NCBI GenBank assembly: GCA_030141605.1
Contig: JAQGDQ010000100.1
Span: 558,001-622,000 of the forward strand
DNA from: Tubiluchus corallicola
Taxonomy: Eukaryota; Priapulida; Priapulimorpha; Priapulimorphida; Tubiluchidae
Reading direction: 5' to 3'
Length of the DNA stretch: 64,000 bases
Shown in pieces: positions 1 to 10,979 of this stretch. The position numbers were made by a program, and so were the translations under genes. Numbering within the stretch: position 1 is the first letter of the stretch; every line of letters begins with the position of its first letter. The notes beneath the pieces were generated by a model. It saw only the letters and a list, made by a program, of their open reading frames with translations. It searched no databases and had not been told where the DNA came from.

Positions 1-89
1 CTTGGCACAAAACAAAGATGCTACCAATATCCAGATTAACCATGTACGGAAAATTTTCCTGTTTGCCATTCCATTTTGTGGGCCATTCC
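1..89 (-). CDS. Possible partial exon of an unidentified minus-strand gene
   Basis: Read on the minus strand, a good 3' splice site (TTTGTTACAG) is followed by about 29 open codons that run off the window edge, beginning Glu-Trp-Pro-Thr-Lys-Trp and containing the stretch FPYMVNLDIGSIFVLC. The tract looks coding in composition. I do not recognise the family and nothing upstream on the minus strand can be tied to it. It may be chance. Confidence 0.25.
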
Positions 90-1044
90 TGTAACAAACA
101 GAAGAAATTGCACATTTAGAGTAGAATACATAAGTATACATAAGTGCAGCTTGTTACAATCCAAGACGCCGAAGCCATGTAGTGCAATGGGTAACGCGTG
201 AAAAGGGGTCATGGCTCAATGGCAGAATGTTGTACAAATACTAATGCTAACTCTTGCTAAATTGTCACAATAAACCTAAAAGCCTTGCATGTTATCTATT
301 GATATTAGTTATAGTAGTATATTAGTGATATTAGTATATTGACATTACTAATAGTTATACGTAATGTAATTTGCATAAAAATGCCTGGCTTGATTTCGAG
401 TGAACCCTGAACTTCACGAGTACATATTTGCATACAATTTTATTGTATGAGAACTACCTAAGTTGGTAATAGTATTGAAGACCGATATAAAATACAAAAG
501 AAATTACACAAAAGTTTGGACATTTTAAAAACGCAATTTAACTCCCCAAGGCATTACTTAACCCAGAAGACTGGAATGTGCCTGTTAATGGGGCTCTAGA
601 ACAAAACATATTCTTTTGATAATTTTTTGTGTAACTAAGAAAAGAAAGCATATATAAGCATAGCATATATGTATTGTAATATGCACACACGCTGCCATTT
701 AACAAGTTTTCATTGGAAAAAGTGGCACAGATAATAAGTCAATAAATGACTGTCACGTTACAATGAATAGCGGATAGCAATTAATGAATATCAACTAATA
801 ATCACAAACAATGCAGATATAATATACAGACAACCTAGTTGTCGATGTAAATATTTTATCACAAGCAGAAGAGGCCTAATTGATTATATTGCCGCTGCGA
901 ACAAAAACACAATAGCTCCATAATAATGTGCAGTGCAATTTAAACACAGGCAGTCAATGAATGTGCAAAATGCGAACAAAAAGCATAAACCATCCTGTTT
1001 TTGTGGTTACCTCTACGCACTTTGTATACATAGACATCCTGTAT

Positions 1045-1083
<39 letters not shown>

Positions 1084-1422
1084 TGTGATCATACATACCC
1101 ATTGTACCTAGTGATATAGAAAGTCATAAATGTGCTAGTGTAGATATTGAGATGGTAGTTGATGAATACAGTTAATTTGAAAAAGTTTATACCTGGCATT
1201 GCAGTTGAGGAAGGAAGTTAAAATTACACGACTTCAACAAGCTGATGCTAATGCCTAACAGGCACTTGTTAAAAAAATTACCATGAGGTCGAAGACCTGA
1301 AGTTGCCTTCGTGTCAATGCATTTTACAAAGCGATCAGCAGAAAAAAGGTTTGGAAGCAACCGTGCGATTAAATAAATGCTGATAAAGTGTGGTATGTGT
1401 AAAAACTCTACTAACTCGCGCT
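90..1422. other. AT-rich non-coding stretch
   Basis: I see no gene here. An (AT)n tract lies at about 1045-1080, and the rest is AT-rich unique-looking sequence with short chance ORFs. The last 100 bases lead directly into the iGluR-like exon at 1423 and could hold its 5' untranslated region. Confidence 0.6.
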
Positions 1423-1909
1423 ATGTTACTCTTGATCTTGGCATTAACTTGGATAGCTAGCTTACGAACTGCTGCATTAAAGAAAGACAACTGGAATACA
1501 AGCTTTTCAACCTTGAATGAAAGTGCAAATAAAAAACCGTATGGATGGAATTATGTTTCATTTGCAGGCAATTTCGGTAATGTGAATGAAAAACCCATTC
1601 AGCACATAAGAGCTGCATACGCTATCGAAGATGCACGAATCTGAGCCGAGTATATTCTACCTTTTCTGGAAATGGTATGCAAAGCTTTGAATGTGACGTA
1701 CGAGGTTAAATATTTTAAGCTAACATTGAGCAGCTATATTGACGTAGCGGAATCTGGGAAATTTGATTTGATAGTAAGTCCACTTATTTGGACATCAGAA
1801 CGAACCAAGTCACTGTCTTTTATACCTTCCTGCTGGTCACGTCATGTAACATTTCTCATCAGGACTCCAGAGAAAGACGTTGATGGCTTGTCTCTTGTAG
1901 CACCAACAG
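1423..1909 (+). pseudogene. iGluR-like ligand-binding exon with in-frame TGA
   Basis: The in-frame ATG at 1423 opens a signal-peptide-like run (MLLLILALTWIASL). The frame runs to a GT donor after 1909 (AACAG|GTACAT, phase 1) and is interrupted only by TGA at 1642-1644. Downstream of the stop, the protein resembles the first half (S1) of an iGluR ligand-binding domain: SPLIWTSER followed by a Lys-Ser-Leu-Ser-Phe stretch. This has the same spacing as the family motif P-L-T-I-x-x-x-R, whose Arg holds the ligand carboxylate; the family Thr is Ile here. There is no room for an amino-terminal domain, so the architecture is like that of short iGluR-like or IR-type receptors. LINE sequence begins about 20-40 bases after the donor and no following receptor exon is evident. 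I infer a dead or disrupted receptor gene; a sequencing error at the TGA is the alternative. Confidence 0.55.
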
Positions 1910-1929
1910 GTACATTACCTTGTACCGAA

Positions 1930-3376
1930 ATCCGTTTGTGAGGCGAATTAAACACGTGTGTGGAATAGATGACTTTCTTGGTTGGGTTCATTGTTTACTG
2001 CTTATGGATGATACTGCTTGCCACGTCTAGAAATGAAGCCATAAAGAAACTTTCTGTGCTTTTACTATTTTGTGAAGAATCAGCAATGGTCATCAATGTA
2101 GAGAAGACAAAAGTTATGGTGGTGAACGGTTCTCTGGCGGACAGAGTGGAACTTCTAGTTAACAATGTGTGTGCTGAATTGCAATGATTACACTTATTTG
2201 GGGGTTGTCTTTACTCAAGATGGATCGCCCGATGCTGCTGTTAGGGAACATTTTAAATCCAAGCAGCCACACGTGATGAAATTTGTCTCTTTTGTAGCCA
2301 AGAACATTGACTTTCCATTTTGGATAAAACGGAATGTGCTAGAATCTGCATTGCTCTCGCCCATACTTTATGGGTGCGAAGCCTGGATATGTGGCAGTGC
2401 CAGTATTGGCGAGGTTCCGTACCGCACTACTGTTAAAGCTCTACTGGGGGTTCGTACTTTTACCACAAACGACGTTTGTTTGCTAGAACTTGGCATGCCC
2501 TCACTTGAAGCGAGGGTAAAAAACGTACAAAAAAAGTTCGTTTCGAAGTTGGTAAGCGAGCGTCACGCTATGACGGATGACCCGTTTATGTTGGTATGGA
2601 ATTTATGTAAAGATACACGAACAAAGGGATACAAATATTTAGACAGTGTTATGTCTACAACGGATCATGTACAGACAGATGTAGAGAGACGAAAGACTCA
2701 TGTCAGAGTTTCTGATCGTACAAAATGCAAGACTTATTTGGAAATAAATCCCAATTTGTCTATGCATCCAATGTATGGGAACACAGAGTTACCTGAGCAC
2801 AAACGAATAATCATCACAAGAATAAGGTCTCATCACACAATCTAGCTATAGAAACAGGTCGTTGGGCAAATGTACCTCGTGAGCGCAGGCTATGTCTTAG
2901 TGGGGAAATTCAGTCAGAAGAGCATTTTTTGTGCGTGTGCCATGAAAATGCACTTTATAGATCACTGTACGCGTTAAATTATAGTAATATTACAAATTTA
3001 CTTGATGGAGAATTAATGTCAATTGGAAATTTGATTTACGACTGTATGCATAGATTTTTGAATTAAATAGTATAGCTTTGTTAGCGGACATATAACCGCA
3101 TCACTGTGATTATCATATAGGTAAAATATTTGTTTATCACATGTGTACAAATTCTTAGTAAATAGTTTTTTTCGCTTCATGGAGTTTACAACTAAATTTG
3201 TATATCTGTGTATATACCTTGTGCAGCTATGTTGAGTCAAATTGTTAGTATGATCTGGAAATCATTACCCGAGCTCTGCCCGCTGATAAAACCATCGGGT
3301 ATGCGTCGAGTTTGTAATTTTCGTGTTGGAAATTTGATTTTCAGAAATAAAATATCTATCTATCTATCTATCTATA
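1930..3376 (+). mobile_element. Decayed LINE (non-LTR retrotransposon), 3' half
   Basis: Broken frames encode the end of a reverse transcriptase. A palm box reading LMDDTA near 2005-2022 stands in for the usual Y/F-A-D-D. It is followed by a conserved-looking INVEKTKVMVVNG stretch (about 2095-2130) and then a thumb/connection region ending in SALLSPILYGCEAW (about 2335-2390). The third fragment, in another frame, carries IETGRW and a Cys-rich tail (C, then EEHFLCVC) at about 2850-2950, typical of LINE C-termini. Frameshifts separate the parts. The 3' end is AATAAAA followed by four to five TATC units (3352-3373). The 5' part is absent, as is usual for truncated LINE insertions. I cannot place the clade by eye. 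Confidence 0.8.
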
Positions 3377-6300
3377 AAGTTGCATCGCAAGGAAGTAGGC
3401 TAGACCAAAAATGATACTTACCTATTTCCCTTTTAATTTCTACAGTTTGCATAGGCGTAGCTTTGGGCACAACCCCAGGATCAGAGCATGCAGTAAAGAA
3501 GAAACTGCACATGGCGCCTAATACTGGAACAGAGATTGAAATTGCCCATGCGTAGTAACAAAATCATTTGGATAAAAACCATTAAAACTATACTTTCTAT
3601 AAATAGTCTTCGGTTCAAAAACACAGTAACTCACAGTTTAAATTTTTAAAGCAAATTTGAAACACTGCCATGGACATTCAGAAGGGAGATGTGACCCTAA
3701 TTTGTTTTCAGAATTGAAATAGCGATATTAATACCTACTACACGTTCGTGTTTGTGAAACAAACACGAATCACAACAATTATGAAAATCACGAGTATGAA
3801 CAGTGATACGCAGATATTTTGACGGGATAACAATGCAACAAACGTTTAGATTTGTAATCGTATTGCAGCAAACATATAGCTACCGTAACCAAATGATTTC
3901 AGCAAATTCTAAAAAGTTACACGGGTCCTAAACTTATTCTACTTGTTGCCTAACCTGCTAACAATTTATGACATTGTTAATAATTAGTCTCTAATACTTA
4001 CTCTGAGTAAAATAACAATCCACTGTTTATAATGAGAGGCAGCAAAGTAAAATAGAAGATCCTTAGAGATTTTGCAGTCATTAATCTTCCACTACATCAG
4101 AAATTATTCCTTCCAGAAAATTCTTCCCATTTTCGCTTTATTCTGACACGTCATCGTTTGAGTTATTCATTATAGGTGGCTTTCATGCAAAAATGTTTCC
4201 TATGGAACATTTCTAATTCTGAAAGATAGGCATGTGCAAACTTCACCTTGGAGAGTATGTAAAGATCATAACATTCGGTGGCAGAGTGTAGCCAGTGTTA
4301 TGTTCTTGCACGACTAAATACAGGTGCGCGGTAAGGACTTTGTGAAGACAGGTTGGTATAGAGTAACAAAATGTTAATCCGTTCGCCGGTTCTTTTTTCG
4401 TAAAACTTGACCGAACAGGAAAATATGGCGCAGGAAAAAATGGCAAAAAGGAAAAGTAGGTAAAAATGGCACAAATGGAAAAGTAGGGAAAATGGCACAT
4501 GTGTTATTTTGATGTAACTACTTTCTATAATAAAACTAGAATGCGCTCAGTAGGAAGCAGATCTCTGCCAAAGCCAAACAATCCTAATTTTATTCGTCTG
4601 ATTCTTTTGATTCAAAAAATTTTAACAAAAATATAAACAAGCAAACATACAAAAATGTAGTGGTATTATATAGGCTAGCAAAAATATTTGTTCATTAAAT
4701 GGATTTATAATCAATAATGCACGAATATTCCACATAGTGTTTATCTACATTTTCACCATTAATTTTGGTGGTAATAGATTGGCAAAAATAGACTGCCAAG
4801 TCACCTTATAGGGCTATAAACATTAATTAGCAAAGGTTATAGACAGCGTTACACAGTTTAACAACCGAGATTTTCTCGAAATGGAACTAACTCATAGTTG
4901 TGTGTCCTGGTGGAGACAATAAAAAGTACTAAATACTCCCGCTGAGACCTCCATGAAGTGTTTCACGAACGGTTTTTGTACGTGGTGTTCGGTCAAGCTT
5001 TGCGAAAAAAGAACCGGCGAAGGGATTCTCAGTTTAGCACTCCTAACTCACCTGTCTTCACAACGTTTCTTGGAAATCTGTTAGGAAGTTTTTGCGTAAT
5101 AGGCTCTCTTACTAATAGACAAGCAGGCAAACAAACAAACAAACAAACAAACAAATTGTGTTGAAGCATAACTTTCTTGGCAAAGGTAAAAATAACTAAA
5201 ATAATTAGACCCCAGTACAGCCCTAACCCTAAGCGCATATATTACTAAATGTGTCATTTTTAGCTGTGCCATTTTACTTTTCCATTTTTTCGTCTGCCAT
5301 TTTTTCCTGTGCCATTTTTACCTGTGCCATTTTCACCTACATTCCTAAACACATCTCATGAATGGAATATAACCACAACCAAAATTTTATAATAGAAAAA
5401 CGTTATCATTTATTCTGATAGTTATAAATAATTAATATAATTAGGAAACGTTTTATTTCTTCAGTTTAATTTAGTTTACCTGAATTTATGTCACAAAGCA
5501 AACAAACACAAAGTATCAAAAATCCATTTACCATAATCTAAAATCGACGGCTTGACTTACGTGGCCAAAAGCAAAAATATAGAGGCTAAAATAATCTTAT
5601 AATATTTACAAATTTTGAAATTCACCACTAAACTACAAAGTAATAGATTAAACATGTTTAGCAAGTTATCTCTAATAGAAGTATACAGGTAACAGCGGTC
5701 ATTTACGGTTACTAAGTGTTAGTTTAACATGCATTTTAAAAATCGAAAGTGAGAACACTCAGGTCAGAGACAATGAGTCACATTGGTGCCCAAAGTGTTT
5801 TAGTGTGTTACAAAAAAAAAACAGTTTGCCTAATGACTTTGATACGATCTGTAAGAAATTACAATAATAGATTTCAAGTTCATCTAAGAGTTTGACATGA
5901 CTAACACTATCAAACGCTTAGGAAAATCAGTGCATATGATATCTGTATACTTTCATTATTATCCGCAAATAAACGGAAAATTTACAGAAGGTTTCGTCCA
6001 ATTGGTTTCATCGAACAGTATCGAACTTATAACAATTATAAAAACAAAAATAAGAACAAATTTGGATAGTTACCTACGACAAAGAGGTCATGTTTTAATC
6101 GCCTTTGGTTTGTTTTTGTTTGTTAGTTAAATTTGCTTATTATCAGAATTATGTAAACAGCACTTCACCCGATTTTCACCGAAACTTTCTGGAGGGACTG
6201 AGCATGGGACAAAGAAGAACGCTTTCAGTTTGGCAGCGGTCGATTAAGAATTGCGAAAGAAAAAGGAAATCAATTTTATTGATTAACTATTACAGGCTTG

Positions 6301-6561
6301 CATTTTGAAAATTCTATGTGGTGCCACAACAAGGCGCTGCAGAAAACTAGAAAAAGCAAGCGCGAACGTTATTAATGAGACGACGTCAGAGCAATTGGTG
6401 ATATCTTAAACTAAAGGGCCGTGCAGTTTACATGGATTTAAATGGCAGTTTATTAAAAGTATAGTTCTATTAATACCATGCATTTCGCAGGCTTTGGTTG
6501 TTAGCAGACATGGTTGTTGCAGCACTTGAAAAAAGCAGATCACGTGAAATGTCGCAAGAAT
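3377..6561. other. Spacer with inverted repeats; no clear gene
   Basis: No gene is supported. At 3446-3556 a good acceptor (TTCTACAG) precedes 35 open codons ending in TAG, which could be a terminal exon, but nothing joins it. Two related blocks in opposite orientation lie at about 4339-4424 and 4980-5066. Tandem-like runs of the motif AAAATGGCAC, or its complement, lie at 4425-4500 and 5263-5335. A short (CAAA)n tract is at 5133-5157. Confidence 0.5.
4339..5066. repeat. Inverted-repeat pair with approx. 85-nt arms
   Basis: The arm at 4339-4424 (containing CGCCGGTTCTTTTTTCG) recurs as its reverse complement at 4980-5066, with scattered mismatches and a shared GTGAAGACAGG start. The AAAATGGCA-type motif runs follow the arms in an order (arm, motif, arm, motif) that does not give one simple nested palindrome. 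This suggests two oppositely oriented copies of an element rather than one intact fold-back. Confidence 0.6.
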
Positions 6562-6713
6562 TAGATCACTAGATTTTGACGTTGATAAGCCAGAATTAAC
6601 GAGTCGTTCTTATTGTTTAGCTTCAACAACATGCCTACAACGGTTACTGAGTTGAAGCTAGAACTTCGCATTTATTCTGACTAATTAATTTACTGTCAAA
6701 ATCCAGTGATCTA
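6562..6713. mobile_element. MITE, 148 bp, TA-flanked (Tc1/mariner-like)
   Basis: Terminal inverted repeats begin GATCACTAGATTTTGAC and end GTCAAAATCCAGTGATC (one mismatch over the outer 17 bases). Weaker complementarity extends inward, including a GTTGAAGCTA / TAGCTTCAAC pair around the centre. The element (6564-6711) is flanked on both sides by TA. TA duplication plus terminal inverted repeats and no ORF fits a non-autonomous Tc1/mariner-type element. Confidence 0.65.
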
Positions 6714-7819
6714 TTGTTGAGTAATTAAGCTACTAATCTGGTTAACAAATTAATTAATTGTTGTACAAAATTTCCATGTGTTACATCAACAAAATACAAT
6801 TTTTAATTCGTAAAAACTGAGAAAGGCTCTGTCAGACCATATAGCTTATAAAGTGTACAGACCTTGCTGAGATGTTAAGGTGAAACAACAACTCATGATT
6901 TCTCTCCTGGTTGTGTTTTTCTTCTTATTTTGTATTGCTGATCTTGTTTCTAGTTTTTTTTAGTATAGTTGCTTCTTCAAGTACTTAAAACGTTTATGGA
7001 TAGTACTAACCCAATTTTGGCTTTAATACAAAATTTGAAAATTGTTTCTATTCATCATTGAACAATTCTGAATTATACTACCTAAAATATTAATTCCTTT
7101 ATATGGATATCCTCCTATGCTGAATGGGTGTGAATGATCTGCAGTAACAAAAACGAGAGTATCATCCTGATTTGTCACGTCTAAAGCTGTGTTCACTGCT
7201 TGTTCCATGGCTATTACGCCGTGTATCGCGTGTTTTGCCAACACTTCGTGATGTGCCATATCCACATTGCTGCCTAATTAATTAAATTAACAATTAATAG
7301 CTGTCAAATAAACCCAAAGACTAGAGTTTTGGTTCGCGATTTACATTGGTAATTTATTAGTCTCACCTTTTCAATCCAATCCTAAATTTATTTCAGATTG
7401 GTCCTCTATAAGTGTAAGTATGTATACATCTAATTATTCAGAAGCAAGCAAACCGAAAAATAGAAATTTGAAATATGAACTAGTTAGGTAGCACGTCCAG
7501 CAATTTTGTTTTTTGTTATTTTATTGTGTCTACAACAGCGATGCAGTCAAGCAGGATTGACCACTTAGGTCGCATTTTTGGAACGCACAGTTCTACCATG
7601 AAGATCTAGACGACACTGAAGTAACTACAACACAGTCTCTGTAATTTGCGTGGTACCCATGCAGCCACTGCACGTGTTTGCAGTTTCGCAAGGACTGCAT
7701 AACTTCCTTCCTTAATTATCGTAAAACGTTAGTTTAAAACTTTTGAAATATTACCATAACAATTTTACGAGAATTCCGTTTTTGGACTATATGAGTTACT
7801 GTAATAATCGGAATTTGTT

Positions 7820-7960
7820 TTTATTTTCAAGTTCAAGTTCAAGTTTATTTTACTTCGACGCAAACAGATAATTATTACATAAGCATAACAAATACATATT
7901 TTGAACAAGATTATTGTCAAAGACTAAAATTTTATAATAATTTTAAATCTTATTCACAAC
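7820..7960 (-). mobile_element. 3' tail of a LINE-like element (CTTGAA repeats)
   Basis: Read on the minus strand, AATAAACTTGAACTTGAACTTG ends a short AT-rich block. A polyadenylation-like AATAAA plus a short direct repeat at the extreme 3' end is typical of CR1/L2-type LINEs and the SINEs they mobilise. It sits in the intron between the last two alkaline phosphatase exon relics. No coding part is visible, so the class is an inference. Confidence 0.4.
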
Positions 7961-9195
7961 ACGCCAATATGTAGCAAATCACTCTGAAAGCAGAGCTTGT
8001 TAGAGTAATATTTTGCGTGCCTTACTTTTGACAAACAGGAAATAGCCTTTTTGTTCTTTCTCAGGATCCGGATTTTCTTTTCTACCATTTCTGCAAGCCT
8101 TGGTTCTCCGTAATTTCCAGAATCTTTTTCTAATTCCCACCGCATATGGCTTGCCTCAAATGGACCTATATGTTGAAATGAGTATAATAGAATATGTAAT
8201 ATCATCTAACCCATTTTACCAAGTTTAAATAAATTTATTACGTACCTAACAAATAATCAGTTTTTTCTGGCATAATTGTATTAAATCCGCTGGTATACCA
8301 AACGTACACTTTTCCTTTCTTGGACTGTTTCCTTTTCCATTCAGCAATAAGATTCCGGCTATCTTTTCGCTTGCCGTTTTTTTCTGGATATTCAGGATCA
8401 GCTGTAGTGTTCGGTAAAAATGATTGTCTTCCACCTCCCATTATTACCTGTGTGAATGTAAAACTTTCAGAAAATCTGTTTTCTTCTAAATTTTGCAGCT
8501 GTTAGTCAAGATCAAGTTGCGTTTCTTTCACTTTTTACCTTAATGTCTGTTCCAGGGAACCTTAATGTCTTCCAGCAACTGACGTGCAATATCCTTACAT
8601 GCTGTTGCATTAGGAGGTTTTGTTACAGCTGTTGTTACAGAAATGGTTTTAATGGGTTTTCAGGATTTTTAATCTCCAGAACAAATAATTCAATATTTTC
8701 AATCAAAGGTGACAAGACTTTATCTTGAAACGATTATTTTTTTGGAGATCAAAAATGATGACGTTTGCATCATGCAAAAGAATTTGTAATTTGTTAATTA
8801 GGATCACTTACAGGTAATTGGCAGTCCAGGTCAGCACCTTTGGATGAGCCGCAGTCAGCAAAGGTGGCGCTACTGTCTACTCCAATTGTCTCGTAATTTG
8901 CCTTTACCCCACAGTGGTAAGCTGTTGCTAAAGCAGCAGAATCAGTCACCATTCTATCTGCACTGTAAGTCAGTTGGTGTTTAAAAAAGGAGAGAAATCC
9001 TTTTAAGGCATTTTATTTTTACAGATAACTTTTGTTCAATTTTTTAAAATACTGTAACCGTGAAAAACACAATTTAAGACTGTTTGCAGACAAGCATAAC
9101 AGATTTTTTTAGATTTGAATTCTCATTTCAGATTGTAGATTATGACATTTTAGGTTTTAAGTGCACCAGCCTGTTGGGAAGTTCTAAATATGTAC

Positions 9196-9198
<3 letters not shown>

Positions 9199-9250
<52 letters not shown>

Positions 9251-9280
9251 TACTACAATATATATATATATATATATATA
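9199..9280. repeat. Compound (AT)n-(GT)n-(TA)n microsatellite
   Basis: An uninterrupted AT tract is followed by ten GT units, a short TACTACAA linker and a second TA tract. It lies within the first intron-like gap of the alkaline phosphatase pseudogene. A very similar compound tract occurs at 41225-41307. Confidence 0.95.
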
Positions 9281-10979
9281 GACAGCGACCGCACGCAGAA
9301 AATTGATGCTAAAACACCTAACCTACTCTTTTAAGACATAAGAAGTTGGAGCTTTCTATTAAATACCGAAATTGGTGTGCTTAGCGTTGGAAAATTTTTG
9401 GTCATGGCCAACGTCCACCTGTTTCTTGAAAAGCAGTTAATTGATTTGGTGCCCATATGTAAAACTTTTGATGTCTTGGGGTTGACTGGTCTTGCTGGCG
9501 TGGCTTGCAATTTCTTTTCGAAAATATTCATACAATCTCCATAGTGGCCGTGGTATTTAAGTTCCAGAAGGCGCCGTAGTACACCTAGTATGCTAATAGT
9601 GTTACAAGGAGAATCAGGATGGTCCTAGGAACACAAAGTACCTGTAAAGTAACCTGAATGCCTTAGAATCTATAATGCTAGTTTGCGCAATAATGCTTTT
9701 TGAACTTGACCATATGCCTTGTAATGTTCAGTCTCAAAAGCTCGTTCGCTCGACATAATTCGGTTTTATAACGTCTTCACAGCAGTATAATTGTGGATGC
9801 GCCCAAGTAAAATGTCCAAAAGAAAGATCTTACTCCGGCACTACCTGGTGTATTAAACCTGAAATTAGTATAGTCAGTGTAAAGATGTGTTCCGGCAATA
9901 GAGAGAAGCAAACAATAGAAAAATAATTAACAGATAAAAGGTGAAAATAGGAACTTACAGCAGCTAAGTGAAAATATGACATGCTTCGAATAATCCGCCT
10001 AATTGATTTCTGATCTATAGCAAAAATAGCAGATTTTTGTATTAATTTACAAGATAAAGATAACTTAGTCTAAATTAACAAAACTTACAATTTGACGATC
10101 AAAATAGTATCCTGGATAATAAAAACAGTAATTAATAGATTCACCAAAACTACGACAGTAAGAAAACGCTATAATCCCTGTATACGCGTACGTATGAACA
10201 GAAAAAAACAGGTCATGAAAGTTATGTGAGTATACCTAAAGTTGGCTTCTGATATCTGATTGGTTGTAATGTATAACAAAGTTAAAAAAGTTTGAACTAA
10301 AAAAATTTCGCAAACGTTAACTAGGTTCTGCCAGCACCCACAGCAATAGAACAATAAAATATGTTCCAGATGATGATGCATCGGGGCTAATTAATGAAAA
10401 GTCCCATGATATGATCATAAGAAAATCACAAAAATATTGCAAAAAGTAGTACTATAATAGTTCTAGTAATATGCACTTTGTTTTGGATTTCATATATACG
10501 TTTTAGATTTCAGTGTTCAAAGTGTACATTGAATAAATAAATACTTTAATAACAGCAAACTATAAAATCAGGTTAAAAATCATTTCCAAAAAGTGGCCAT
10601 TGTTTGCTGCAACTATAAATTGTCTTGTCTAGGTTTTCTTAGGAATTTGTACAGATAATTCTAGTTTTAGTATTCCTGTATTCCTATAAATAGGTAAACG
10701 AGATATAAATCTCAAGGTTAATTAAATTATTTTACTACGTATTCAAGGGGAGAAAAAGTATTTTATACCTTTACTAGTGCTGAATACGGAAACTTATCCC
10801 AACTAAGCTCTTCTTCCAGGCCAAGAGTTTCCTTTTAGCTGTCTTTTTCGAATTCTTCCTGCAGTGGAGCTGCTAATTCCCATTCAATCGCCAATGAAGA
10901 AGATAACGTTTTTGGCAATATTTGTGTTCGGTTTCATATTCATTGTGTTACCCAGGTAGTTCCTTGCCGAAATGCGGTA

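Larger units (their letters stand above)
7082..10979 (-). pseudogene. Alkaline phosphatase pseudogene
   Basis: Six exon-like blocks in gene order on the minus strand match animal alkaline phosphatase, a GPI-anchored or secreted phosphomonoesterase: 10979-10769, 8962-8812, about 8640-8542, 8447-8246, 8165-8026 and 7273-7082. Recognisable are NIAKNVIFFIGD (metal site, followed by a stop where the family has Gly), DKFPYSAL, VTDSAALATAY (nucleophile Ser), VIMGGGRQSF, VDMAHHE and TADHSHPFSIGGY (metal ligands Asp, His). Lesions: TGA replaces the Gly codon of the GDGMG motif; single-base frame changes occur near 10828, 8560 and 8040; the exon block carrying the family's TTTR...HA(S/T)PA region is not found; nothing after the TADHSH exon (the second half of the C-terminal domain) is seen. 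I infer a dead copy. Flanking intact genes show no comparable frame errors. Confidence 0.85.
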
